Positions 17,693-27,660 of a DNA stretch of 64,000 bases are shown here, in pieces (the stretch's first letter is position 1; every line of letters begins with the position of its first letter). The notes beneath the pieces were generated by a model that saw nothing but the letters and a program-made list of their open reading frames with translations, had not been told where the DNA came from and searched no databases. The position numbers and the translations under genes are program-made. This DNA is from Acidobacteriota bacterium (GTDB lineage: Bacteria; Acidobacteriota; Terriglobia; Terriglobales; Acidobacteriaceae): assembly GCA_016196065.1 (NCBI GenBank), contig JACPYL010000010.1, positions 620,001 through 684,000 on the forward strand. Reading direction: 5' to 3'.

Positions 17693-20434
17693 TCATCCCG
17701 TGTTGTGCAGGCCGGCGGCGATGCCGTTCATGGTCGCGCCGATGGCGTAGTCGAGAGAGGTGTCGGTGGCACCGGTTCGCTTGCGCCGCAGCAGATCAAC
17801 TTGAATCAGGCTGAGGGGATCGACGTACGGGTTGCGAAGCCGGACAGAACGCGAGAGGACGGGATTGTTTTCCAGTAGCTCCTGTTGTCGTTTCACGGAG
17901 AGAATCAGGCGGCGCGTGCGATCGAATTCCTGGCGGAACATTTCGAAGACGCGGTCGCGCAGGGCCGCATTGGGAACGAGATCGGCGTAGTGGCGGGCGA
18001 TTCCGAAGTCGGCCTTGGCCATGGCAAGTTCAACGCTGCGAATCAGAGTCACGAAGAGAGGGAAGCCGTGCATCATTTCGGCCAGCAGGGCCGCATTTTC
18101 CTTGCGTTTGCTGAAACGCTCGAGGGCGTGTCCGACACCGAACCAGGCGGGGACGGCGTGGCGGCTTTGCATCCAACCAAAGACCCAAGGGATGGCGCGT
18201 AGATCGTCGAGGCTGCGGCTCTTGCTGCGGCGTGCGGGGCGCGATCCGATGCGCGCATGTTCGAGTTCGTCGACGGGCGTGGCTTGTTCGAAATACTCCA
18301 GGACTTCGTTGTTTTCCGCGATGTGTTTCCGATAGAAGGCAAAGGCATCGGCGGACATGGTCTCCATCGCTTCGTCCCAACGCTGCTTGGCTTCGGGGGC
18401 GGGTTGCGCCGGCATGGTGACCGCTTCGAGGCAGGCCGCAATCATGATTTCGAGATTCCATTCGGCGAGCACCGGGTCGGCATATTTCCAGCTGAGGACT
18501 TCTCCTTGCTCGGTGATGCGGATCGCGCCGGAAAAATCACCGGCGGGTTGCGCGAGTATGGCGGCGTGGGTAGGTCCTCCGCCGCGGCCGACTGTGCCGC
18601 CGCGGCCGTGGAAGATGCGCAGTTGTACTCCACATTCGCGGGCAGCTTCATGAAGTTGATGCTGCGCTTTGTGTAGTTCCCACGTGCTGGTGAGCATGCC
18701 GCCATCTTTATTGGAGTCGGAGTAGCCGAGCATGACTTCGTGGGTGCGTCCCCAGGAATCGAGCAGGCGCTGGAATTCTGCGGCCTTCCATACACGGCGC
18801 ATGATCGCGGGCGAGGAGCGCAGCGCATCGATCGATTCGAAGAGCGGAACCGGCATCAGGCCCGGATCGCCCTTGTTGGCTGCGATGGACACGCCGCCCG
18901 ATGCGGCCAACTGAACGACGGCAAACATGTCGTGCTCAGACGTCGCGTTGCTGATGACGAAATTGCGAATCGCTTCGGCGGAGTGCGTCTTCTTCAACTC
19001 GGCAATCGCGCGAAAGGTTTCCATCAATTCCGTGGAAGGCGAGGAAAGATCGGCCGAGCGCATGGTGCCCGATCGTTTCGTCCCCGCAGACGCCAACTCC
19101 TTTAATGCCGTCGACAGCACGCGGGAATGCTGGCGGATATCGAGTGCGTGGAGATGGAACCCGAAAATTCGCACCTTGCGAAGGAGAGGCGCAACCAGAG
19201 CTGCGAGCCGGCGGCCGTGATTCGCACAGAGGCTGGCGCTGATCAGCGTCAGATCTTCTTCGAATTGTTGCGGCGATTTGTAGGCGTGTGGATGTTTTGA
19301 CGACTTGCGCGTAAATCGCAGACGGGCAATCAGGAACTCGAGAAAGTGACGATAGACTTCGGCAGCGGTGATCTGCTTCCAGCGGGAATATTTTTCGCCA
19401 AGCAGGTGGTCATACTTTCCAACGCGCTGCGCAAGCGGCTCCGAAACCCCGATGCGTCGCGTGGACATGCTCAGTTGCGTGATCAGGCGAGTGGTTTCGG
19501 CGATGTAGTGGTCAATCACGACGTGGCGCGCCTGGTCAACGGCATCGCGTGTCGACGCAGCGGTGACGAAGGGATTGCCGTCGCGGTCGCCACCGATCCA
19601 GGAGCCGAAGGAGAGAACTTCGGGAACCTGAGCGTCGGAACCGTAGACGTCCTGCAACGATTCCTGCAGTTCCGCGAACAGGCGGGGCATCGCGTCGAAC
19701 AGAGACATGGGGAAATAGTCGAGTCCCATGTGAATCTCATCGCGAACGGTGGGCTTGTTGAGGCGCACTTCGTCGGTCTGCCACAGGGCAGTAATCTCGG
19801 CGAGGATTTGCGATTCGTATTCGAGCGCTTCTGACTCGGAAAGGGGCAACTGGTCGAGCTTTTCGAGATACGCTGCGATACGGCGGCGCTTTAGCCGGAT
19901 CGTGTGACGCGTTATTTCCGTTGGGTGGGCGGTGAAGACGGGCGTCACTTTGACCTTGTAAAGCGATTCCAGCGAGTCATCGGCGTTGATACCCGCGTCG
20001 CGCAGACGAGCGAGAGTGCCACGAAATGATCCAGGCAGAGGGGTTTGTCCGCCGGCCAGCCGTGCGGCTCGACGGCGGCGCTGGCGGTGATTGGTCTCGG
20101 CAAGGTTCGTGAGTTCGAAATAGATTGCGAAGGCCTTGGTGACGCGGTAGGCGTCTTCTACAGGCAAGGCGCTGATAATTTCTCGGGCTTCGGTAATCAA
20201 TGAGGAATCAGTGTCGTGTTGTTCGCGGTGCTGGATGAGCAACCGGCGTAATTGCTCAACCACGTCGAAGAAATTTTCGCCTTCCTGCTCCACTAACACG
20301 CGGCCCAACAGAATACCCAGAGAGCGGACGTCGCGACGCAGAGGCAGTTCCTTTGCAGGATCGGACGTGTCGGCCGTCAGTTCGGCCAAGCGAGCGGCTT
20401 GAGGGCCGTCGCTCCAGAGAGGGTGGTCGGGCAT
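17693..20434 (-). CDS. ppc: Phosphoenolpyruvate carboxylase
   Basis: A 913-residue enzyme that carboxylates phosphoenolpyruvate to oxaloacetate, refilling the TCA cycle. Marks include the catalytic-His block VFTAHPTEITRHT, the SFGSWIGGDRDGNPFVT segment, GYSDSNKDGG, the mobile loop FHGRGGTVGRGGG, and the C-terminal end MNGIAAGLHNTG that closes the active/effector region. Length is normal for bacterial class I enzymes. The ATG at 20434 is taken; no strong ribosome site is seen, so a slightly different start is possible. It diverges from pyrG across a 291-base gap. Confidence 0.97.
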   Translation of the reverse strand: MPDHPLWSDGPQAARLAELTADTSDPAKELPLRRDVRSLGILLGRVLVEQEGENFFDVVEQLRRLLIQHREQHDTDSSLITEAREIISALPVEDAYRVTKAFAIYFELTNLAETNHRQRRRRAARLAGGQTPLPGSFRGTLARLRDAGINADDSLESLYKVKVTPVFTAHPTEITRHTIRLKRRRIAAYLEKLDQLPLSESEALEYESQILAEITALWQTDEVRLNKPTVRDEIHMGLDYFPMSLFDAMPRLFAELQESLQDVYGSDAQVPEVLSFGSWIGGDRDGNPFVTAASTRDAVDQARHVVIDHYIAETTRLITQLSMSTRRIGVSEPLAQRVGKYDHLLGEKYSRWKQITAAEVYRHFLEFLIARLRFTRKSSKHPHAYKSPQQFEEDLTLISASLCANHGRRLAALVAPLLRKVRIFGFHLHALDIRQHSRVLSTALKELASAGTKRSGTMRSADLSSPSTELMETFRAIAELKKTHSAEAIRNFVISNATSEHDMFAVVQLAASGGVSIAANKGDPGLMPVPLFESIDALRSSPAIMRRVWKAAEFQRLLDSWGRTHEVMLGYSDSNKDGGMLTSTWELHKAQHQLHEAARECGVQLRIFHGRGGTVGRGGGPTHAAILAQPAGDFSGAIRITEQGEVLSWKYADPVLAEWNLEIMIAACLEAVTMPAQPAPEAKQRWDEAMETMSADAFAFYRKHIAENNEVLEYFEQATPVDELEHARIGSRPARRSKSRSLDDLRAIPWVFGWMQSRHAVPAWFGVGHALERFSKRKENAALLAEMMHGFPLFVTLIRSVELAMAKADFGIARHYADLVPNAALRDRVFEMFRQEFDRTRRLILSVKRQQELLENNPVLSRSVRLRNPYVDPLSLIQVDLLRRKRTGATDTSLDYAIGATMNGIAAGLHNTG

Positions 20435-20496
20435 GGGTTATTCTAACGGAAGGGACGCCTGAAAGCGGCGAGGCACCTGCAGCTTGCCGCGAACAG

Positions 20497-20527
20497 CAGA
20501 TCCCTCGCTCCGCTCGGGATGACAGTT
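20497..20527. repeat. GGATGACA-type repeat in the ppc-pyrG gap
   Basis: A single copy of the CCCTCGCTCCGCTCGGGATGACA core, matching the right arm of the hairpin at 25783-25815. It lies in the divergent promoter region, about 65 bases upstream of ppc and about 200 bases upstream of pyrG. Confidence 0.7.
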
Positions 20528-20713
20528 CTGAAGCCTTGATTTGTGTTCTGAATACTTTTATGTGTTTCTATGGACTTCAGGCTCAAGTTAAGCGAAACAG
20601 CTCAGTGCCAAGTGCTAATTGCTCACGGCTGATTTTCCATATTCCCATCCAGAAAATTCTCTGGCATAATTGATCGTGCACCCCAGCCTGCACAATTTTC
20701 CAATCAAAATTAG

Positions 20714-22408
<1,695 letters not shown>

Positions 22409-22478
22409 CCGTTTCTAGTTTCCAGTTGCTCGTTTCCAGTCAGGAAGTTTTCGCAGGAAACTAGCAACCAGAAACCGC
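22409..22478. repeat. Hairpin-forming CTAGTTTCCAG-type repeat between pyrG and kdsA
   Basis: GTTTCTAGTTTCCAGTTGCT near 22412-22437 is an imperfect reverse complement of GGAAACTAGCAACCAGAAAC near 22456-22475. Similar elements with CTAGCCACTAG-like cores lie at 27601-27626, 38622-38660, 40357-40392 and 46487-46534. Confidence 0.6.
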
Positions 22479-22490
22479 GAAACTTAACTT

Positions 22491-23339
22491 GTGACTACTT
22501 CTTTCCAAATCGACAACGTCCGTATCGGGACCGGCGATCTTTTCCTGATTGCCGGGCCATGCGTCATCGAGAGCGAAAAGCATGCGCTGTTCATGGCGGA
22601 AGTCATCAAAGGCGTGGCGCGGTCGCTGAATGTCCCGTTCATTTTCAAGGCTTCCTATGACAAAGCCAACCGAACGTCGATTCGGAGTTTTCGCGGGCCA
22701 GGGTTAAAAGAAGGACTGCGGATTCTCAAAAAAGTGAAAGATGAGATCCATGTTCCGGTGCTGACCGACGTTCACCAGGTTGCCGACGTTAGTGCTGTGG
22801 CCGAAGTGGTTGACGTCCTGCAGATACCGGCATTTCTCTGTCGCCAGACTGACCTGGTTGTGGCGGCTGCGCTCAGCGGGCGTCCCGTGAATATCAAGAA
22901 GGGCCAGTTCGTCTCGCCGTGGGACATGAAGCATGCCGTCGACAAATGCCGCGATGCCGGCAACGGCCAAGTTTTCCTGACGGAGCGTGGATCGAGTTTC
23001 GGATACAACAATCTGGTCGTGGATATGCGAGCGTTGGCGATCATGCGCAAATTCGCGCCCGTCGTTTTCGACGCGACACACTCGGTACAGTTGCCGTCAT
23101 CCTCGCAAGGAGAAGGCGACCAGCCCGCCAGCAGCGGAGGCCAGCCGGAATTTATTCCGGTGTTGTCGAGGGCGGCAGTGGCAGCGGGAGTCGATGGAGT
23201 GTTCATGGAAGTCCATGACAATCCAAAAGAGGCCAAGAGCGATGGCGCCAACGCTCTCGACTCGCGTAACCTGCGCGGCCTGCTGAAAGAGTTGCTGGCG
23301 GTGCGACGAGCGCTGGATGCAGCGAAGGCAACGCCGTAG
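22491..23339 (+). CDS. kdsA: 3-deoxy-8-phosphooctulonate synthase (Kdo-8-P synthase)
   Basis: A 282-residue enzyme that joins phosphoenolpyruvate and arabinose 5-phosphate to Kdo 8-phosphate, the precursor of the inner LPS core. Motifs: [50 protein letters not shown] and FMEVHDNP. A loop near residue 205-220 is somewhat longer and rich in Ser/Gln/Gly. The start is a GTG at 22491 without a good ribosome site; as the conserved part begins at residue ~8, the true start must be close. pyrG lies upstream and the channel and kdsD genes downstream. Confidence 0.97.
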   Translation: MTTSFQIDNVRIGTGDLFLIAGPCVIESEKHALFMAEVIKGVARSLNVPFIFKASYDKANRTSIRSFRGPGLKEGLRILKKVKDEIHVPVLTDVHQVADVSAVAEVVDVLQIPAFLCRQTDLVVAAALSGRPVNIKKGQFVSPWDMKHAVDKCRDAGNGQVFLTERGSSFGYNNLVVDMRALAIMRKFAPVVFDATHSVQLPSSSQGEGDQPASSGGQPEFIPVLSRAAVAAGVDGVFMEVHDNPKEAKSDGANALDSRNLRGLLKELLAVRRALDAAKATP

Positions 23340-23392
23340 CATCGGTATTCGCTGAATCTGTTACCATTCCCGCCTCATCGAAATTCCAACCT

Positions 23393-24535
23393 ATGCATGT
23401 ATGGGCTGCGATTGTCGGCGCGGGCATCATCTTTGCGATCCTGCTGGATGCGTTTGAGACGATCGTGCTGCCGCGGCGCGTACAGCGCGGATTTCGGCTG
23501 ACAGCGTTTTTCTATCGCAACACGTGGAATCTGTGGACCCGGATTGCGATGCACATCAGGAAGCCGTCGCGGCGCGAAAATTTTCTCGGATACTTCGGGC
23601 CGTTGTCGCTGATCGTGCTGCTTGGGTTCTGGCTGGTCGGACTGATTGTCGGATTCGCATTTGTGCAACGCGGGTTGGGAGAACATCTGCAGGGAGCTGG
23701 GACTCATATCTCGTTTGGGACACTGCTCTATCACAGCGGCGAGACGTTCTTCACTCTGGGCTACGGCGACATCACTCCGAACAACACGCCAGCCCGAGTG
23801 CTGGCGGTGATGGAAGCAGGCATGGGTTTTGCATTCCTGGGCGTGGTGATCGGATATCTTCCCGTGGTGTATTCGGCATTCTCGACGCGGGAGATTGAAA
23901 TTTCACTACTGGACGCGCGCGCCGGATCGCCTCCCAGCGCGGCGGAATTCTTCGGGCGGTTGGGATGTTGTCCGGAACAGAGTGTGCTCGACGATATCTT
24001 TCGCGACTGGGAACGGTGGTGCGCAGATCTTCTGTCGACCCATATTTCGTATCCGGTGCTGCTGTTCTTCCGGTCACAGCACAGCAACCAGTCGTGGCTC
24101 GCTGCGTTGACTTCGATTTTGGATATCACTTCGATGGTCACGGCTGGCGTGAATGGAATTCATCCGGAGCAGGCGAAACTCACGTTCGCGATGGCGCGGC
24201 ACGCGATGGTGGACCTTTCTCAGGTGCTGGACGCGCGCTACGACGCCCATGATCCGGATCGACTGAATGGGGACGAAGTGAAGCGCTTGCACGATGCTCT
24301 CGGGCGCCGAGGGGTGACACTGTCCGATGGCGCTGAAGCGCCATTAAATCTGGCAGACTTGCGACTGCTCTACGAGCCCTACGCGCACGCCCTTGCGCGC
24401 CGCCTGTACATGACATTGCCGCCCTGGGTGCGCACCGAGTACAAGAAAGACAACTGGCAGGGCGGGCCGTGGGATCGCGCGATTCAGGCCCGAGCGCTGG
24501 AACGGCCGGGACACGTGGTGGATGATCATTTCTAG
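23393..24535 (+). CDS. Two-helix potassium-channel-like membrane protein
   Basis: A 380-residue protein with hydrophobic helices at ~2-20, ~65-90 and ~137-160, and a pore loop with the K+ selectivity motif TLGYGD (residues ~121-126). The remaining ~220 residues form a soluble, mostly helical domain that does not look like RCK or cyclic-nucleotide binding. By the filter it should pass K+, but gating is unknown. The ATG at 23393 follows kdsA by 53 bases and its stop lies 135 bases before kdsD, so it sits within the Kdo gene cluster. An ion channel is not a known part of Kdo synthesis. Confidence 0.8.
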   Translation: MHVWAAIVGAGIIFAILLDAFETIVLPRRVQRGFRLTAFFYRNTWNLWTRIAMHIRKPSRRENFLGYFGPLSLIVLLGFWLVGLIVGFAFVQRGLGEHLQGAGTHISFGTLLYHSGETFFTLGYGDITPNNTPARVLAVMEAGMGFAFLGVVIGYLPVVYSAFSTREIEISLLDARAGSPPSAAEFFGRLGCCPEQSVLDDIFRDWERWCADLLSTHISYPVLLFFRSQHSNQSWLAALTSILDITSMVTAGVNGIHPEQAKLTFAMARHAMVDLSQVLDARYDAHDPDRLNGDEVKRLHDALGRRGVTLSDGAEAPLNLADLRLLYEPYAHALARRLYMTLPPWVRTEYKKDNWQGGPWDRAIQARALERPGHVVDDHF

Positions 24536-24538
24536 ATT

Positions 24539-24636
24539 CAGGTGTCAGGTCTTAGGTGTCAGGTGTTAGGAAGACCCGAACTTGCGCCGCCATATTAGGG
24601 TCTTCCTAACACCTGACACCTAAGACCTGACACCTG
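24539..24636. repeat. Perfect 39-bp inverted repeat between the channel gene and kdsD
   Basis: The left arm 24539-24577 and right arm 24598-24636 are exact reverse complements, with a 20-base loop. Each arm is itself built from CAGGTGTCAGG-like repeats, so the unit looks internally repetitive. The hairpin begins 3 bases after the channel stop codon and ends 34 bases before kdsD. It has no T tract; it may stabilise or separate the transcripts. Confidence 0.9.
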
Positions 24637-24670
24637 ATTCACCTCAATAACTGCTAACATTCTTTCTTCC

Positions 24671-25684
24671 ATGAAACACGTTGGCGAAAATGTGGTGCGG
24701 ATTGAAGCGGATGCGCTGCGGGCGCTGGCGGACCGGCTTGCCGGCCCGATGGCGGCGGAGTTTCTGCGCGCGGTCGATCTGATGTTTCATTGCCAGGGAC
24801 GAGTCGTCGTAACCGGTATGGGGAAGAGCGGAATCATCGCGCGCAAGATTGCTGCAACGCTGAATTCGACAGGATCGCCCGCGATGTATCTGCATCCGGT
24901 CGAAGCACTGCACGGGGATCTGGGAATGGTGGTGCGCGGCGACGTCGTGCTGGCTTTGTCGGCAAGCGGCGAGACGGAAGAAATTCTTCGGCTGCTTGCG
25001 ACGATTAAACGGCTGCAGGTCCCGTTGATCAGCATGACTTGCGATGAGATTGTTGAGAAGGCAGCGGGCGGGGGCGCCCGCTCCACACAATCATCTGCAT
25101 CGACGCTGGCGGAGGCGGCGGAAGTTGCGCTGGATTGCTCGATCTCAAAAGAAGCCTGTTCGCTGGGGCTGGCGCCTACGGCTTCGACTACGACCATGTT
25201 GGCATTGGGGGATGCGCTGGCGGTTGCGCTTTCTGAAAAACGCGGCTTCAAGGAAGAAGATTTCGCCAACCTCCATCCGGGCGGGAAGTTGGGGAAACGG
25301 CTGGCGCGAGTGGAGTCGTTGATGCACTCGGGCGATGCTCTTCCTCGCGTTCTGGCGACAACCATGATGACCGATGTGATCTATGAAATGTCGCGCAAGA
25401 AACTCGGCGTCACTACGGTGATGGATGGTGACACGCTTCTGGGCTTGATCAGCGACGGTGATTTGCGGCGGTTGCTGGAGCGTCGCGGCAAAGATGCGCT
25501 CGACCTGGCTGCACAAGACTGTATGAACCGGAGTCCGAAGACGATTGATCCGCAGGAATTTGCGGCGACGGCCTTGGCGCGGATGGAGGAGATGAAGATC
25601 ACGTCGCTGGTGGTAGTGGACGTCGATCACCGCGTTCGCGGCATTGTGCATCTGCATGATTTGTGGGGAACGGAGATGGTGTAG
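24671..25684 (+). CDS. kdsD: Arabinose-5-phosphate isomerase
   Basis: A 337-residue enzyme making arabinose 5-phosphate from ribulose 5-phosphate for KdsA. The SIS domain (~30-170) contains VTGMGKSGIIARKIAATLNS, LSASGETEEI and the EACSLGLAPTASTTTMLALGDALA block; two CBS domains follow (~205-265 and ~275-335), ending with the usual HDLW. Compared with the enzyme as I know it, a loop after the SIS strand holds extra Gly/Ala/Ser-rich residues (AAGGGARSTQSSAS). That loop is encoded by a copy of an intergenic repeat. The ATG at 24671 starts the normal N terminus. Confidence 0.95.
   Translation: MKHVGENVVRIEADALRALADRLAGPMAAEFLRAVDLMFHCQGRVVVTGMGKSGIIARKIAATLNSTGSPAMYLHPVEALHGDLGMVVRGDVVLALSASGETEEILRLLATIKRLQVPLISMTCDEIVEKAAGGGARSTQSSASTLAEAAEVALDCSISKEACSLGLAPTASTTTMLALGDALAVALSEKRGFKEEDFANLHPGGKLGKRLARVESLMHSGDALPRVLATTMMTDVIYEMSRKKLGVTTVMDGDTLLGLISDGDLRRLLERRGKDALDLAAQDCMNRSPKTIDPQEFAATALARMEEMKITSLVVVDVDHRVRGIVHLHDLWGTEMV
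25064..25090 (+). repeat. Copy of the GCGGGCG palindromic repeat inside kdsD
   Basis: GCGGGCG (25064-25070) and CGCCCGC (25075-25081) with the tail TCCACACAATC match the repeat that follows ahcY at 6269-6296. It is in frame and encodes the surface-loop residues of KdsD near the SIS core. Confidence 0.7.
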
Positions 25685-25719
25685 AGCTACGAGCTACGAG
25701 CCTCGGACTGCGAGCTCCG
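25685..25719. repeat. Single GAGCTACGAGC repeat after kdsD
   Basis: Directly after the kdsD stop codon, GAGCTACGAGCTACGAGC and CGGACTGCGAGCTCC belong to the family seen at 7620-7690 and 38537-38566. Confidence 0.5.
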
Positions 25720-25731
25720 GCCCCCCAAGTA

Positions 25732-25815
25732 ACTGTCATCCCGAGCGAAGCGAGGGATCTGCAGTTTCTTCGGGCACCCAGACTGCGGATCCCTCGCTCC
25801 GCTCGGGATGACAGT
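25732..25815. repeat. Long GGATGACA-type hairpin with 33-base arms
   Basis: The left arm 25732-25764 and right arm 25783-25815 are nearly perfect reverse complements (one or two mismatches), with an 18-base loop. The cores are CCCGAGCGAAGCGAGGGAT and its complement. It lies between kdsD and the GNAT gene and ends 17 bases before the latter. Confidence 0.9.
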
Positions 25816-25832
25816 GGTTATTCTTTAAATCC

Positions 25833-26252
25833 ATGAACAACATTGCCTACCGATACGGAAATGATCTTGCGGTCGAGAGTGTGATCGAACTCTACAACGC
25901 TTCCGGCTTGGGGGAGCGGCGTCCGGTTGATGACCCAGCAATCTTTGCGGACATGCTGCGGCACGGGAATTTGACGGTCACTGCCTGGGACGGGGACTTG
26001 CTGGTCGGAATTTCGCGGACCTTGACGGACTTTGCTTATGTCGGATACCTCTCCGACCTGGCGGTTCGGAAGACTCATCAGAAGCTGGGCATCGGTGTGG
26101 AGTTGATCCAGAAGACTCGCGATAAGATGGGGCCGCGATCGATGCTGGTGCTGCTCTCGGCGCCGCAGGCAGTCGAATATTATCCACGCGTCGGATTTAC
26201 GCAGCATCCGAGTGCATGGGTATTGCGCGCGGGCGAACCATTTCCTCGGTAG
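25833..26252 (+). CDS. GNAT-family acetyltransferase
   Basis: A 139-residue protein with the GNAT core: a central strand TLTDFAYVGYLSDLAVRKTH and the acetyl-CoA motif HQKLGIGVELIQ (QxxGxG form), then the LVLLSAPQAVEYYPRVGF strand typical of the YhbS group. It transfers an acetyl group from acetyl-CoA to an unknown substrate. The ATG at 25833 is chosen; the close-by repeat hairpin leaves no room for a strong ribosome site. It is convergent with asnA. Confidence 0.9.
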   Translation: MNNIAYRYGNDLAVESVIELYNASGLGERRPVDDPAIFADMLRHGNLTVTAWDGDLLVGISRTLTDFAYVGYLSDLAVRKTHQKLGIGVELIQKTRDKMGPRSMLVLLSAPQAVEYYPRVGFTQHPSAWVLRAGEPFPR

Positions 26253-26260
26253 CACGATTC

Positions 26261-26340
26261 ACCACAGAGACACAGAGTCACAGAGAAAACCTAAAATCGG
26301 CTAAAACCAATGCCCAGTTTCTCTGTGCCTCCGTGATGAG
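26261..26340. repeat. Imperfect palindrome of CACAGAGACACAGAG type between GNAT and asnA
   Basis: ACCACAGAGACACAGAG at 26261-26277 (continuing with TCACAGAGAAAAC to 26290) pairs loosely with TTTCTCTGTGCCTCCGTGAT at about 26318-26337. It sits between convergent genes and may serve both as a transcript end. Related copies: 28361-28435 and 28965-29013. Confidence 0.65.
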
Positions 26341-26352
26341 CTTTCAATCTTC

Positions 26353-27495
26353 TTACTCCAGCACGAAAATATTCTTCTTGGCGCAGATCTCTTTCAGGAT
26401 CTTTGGCCACACGGTGACGCTGACTTCGCCGAGATGCGCCTTCCTTAGCAATAACATGAGGGTTCGCGATTGTCCGATGCCGCCGCCGATCGAAAGAGGC
26501 AGATGGTTGTTGATGATTCCCTGGTGATACGGAAATTTCAGGTTGTCCAGCAGGTTCGCTGCATCGAGCTGTTTGCGGAGACTCTCGGCGTTGACGCGGA
26601 TGCCCATCGAAGTCAGTTCGTGGCGGCGCTTGGTGACATGATTCCAGACCAGGATGTCACCATTCAGTCCGTGGGTATCCATGCCGGTTTCATCGTGAGT
26701 GTCGGTGATCCAGTCGTCGTAGTCGGCGGCGCGATTCTCGTGGGGATAGCCATCTTTCAGCGGCCAGCCGATCCCGACAATGAATACCGCGGGATACTTC
26801 TGCAGGATCTGCGTTTCACGCTGTTTGCGCGGCAAGTCCGGGAACATTTCGAGAATTTCTTCCGCGTGCAGGAAGGTGAGTTCCTCGGGCAGGTTGGGAT
26901 AGCGCGGGTCGTTCAATTGCGGAAACAACTCCTGGGCAAACTCTTCCGCGTCCACCAGGACCTTCCAGATCTTGCGTACGATTCCTTTCAGGAAGACGAG
27001 ATTCCGGTCGGTGGCGTGAATGCAGCGCTCCCAATCCCACTGATCGACATAGGCGGAGTGGTCGTGGTCGAGAAAATAGTCTTTGCGGACCGCGCGCATG
27101 TCGGTGCAGATGCCTTGCTCGGAATTGCAGCCGAACTGCTTCAGGGCGACTCGTTTCCACTTGGTAGCGGCTTGCACGACTTGGGCGTCCAACGGATTCT
27201 TGTCGCGATCGTTGGAGATGTGGAACTGCAGGGGCGTGCGCGATCCGTCACGATCGAGCATGTCGTTGACACCGCTGCCGGCGTCTACGATCAACGGCAC
27301 TTCCACCATCATCAGGTTCAGAGCTTTGCATAGATTGTCGGCGATGTAGCGTTTGACTAGCGAAATGGCCTGCTGCGTTTCGCGTGGACCGAGCAGGGAG
27401 TGATATCCGGCGGGTAGAGTCTTTTCCAGTTCCTTGTAGTCGCCGATGCCCGGTCCAGCAAGATCGGCGCGCTTGTCATAAGTCAGAGTGGCCAT
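26353..27495 (-). CDS. asnA: Aspartate-ammonia ligase (asparagine synthetase A)
   Basis: A 380-residue enzyme that makes asparagine from aspartate and ammonia with ATP, related to class II aminoacyl-tRNA synthetases. Recognisable blocks: LNLMMVEVPLIVDAGSGVND, HATDRNLVFLKGIVRKIW near the middle, FIVGIGWPLKDGYPHE, and the motif-3-like GGGIGQSRTLMLLLRK region at the end. It is longer than the E. coli form (~330), with about 50 more residues spread in loops. GGAGG stands seven bases before the ATG at 27495. Use of free ammonia rather than glutamine is the known family reaction. Confidence 0.93.
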   Translation of the reverse strand: MATLTYDKRADLAGPGIGDYKELEKTLPAGYHSLLGPRETQQAISLVKRYIADNLCKALNLMMVEVPLIVDAGSGVNDMLDRDGSRTPLQFHISNDRDKNPLDAQVVQAATKWKRVALKQFGCNSEQGICTDMRAVRKDYFLDHDHSAYVDQWDWERCIHATDRNLVFLKGIVRKIWKVLVDAEEFAQELFPQLNDPRYPNLPEELTFLHAEEILEMFPDLPRKQRETQILQKYPAVFIVGIGWPLKDGYPHENRAADYDDWITDTHDETGMDTHGLNGDILVWNHVTKRRHELTSMGIRVNAESLRKQLDAANLLDNLKFPYHQGIINNHLPLSIGGGIGQSRTLMLLLRKAHLGEVSVTVWPKILKEICAKKNIFVLE

Positions 27496-27600
27496 GAATT
27501 ACCTCCGCGGTGAATAGGAAGACGTATATAGATGGATTACAACCTGGGGAGGGGAAGCGCTGTGACGCGGAGCACATCGGGGTGTGCGGAGGGGCAGCTT

Positions 27601-27626
27601 CTGGCTACTAGCTTCTAGCCACTGGC
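27601..27626. repeat. Short CTGGCTACTAGC repeat
   Basis: TGGCTACTAGCTTCTAGCCA at 27602-27621 is a near-perfect palindrome with the same core as 22409-22478 and 40357-40392. It lies downstream of the RES toxin gene and could aid transcript ending. Confidence 0.6.
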
Positions 27627-27660
27627 TAAGGACGCCCGATCGCGGCCTCGACTACTCTCG

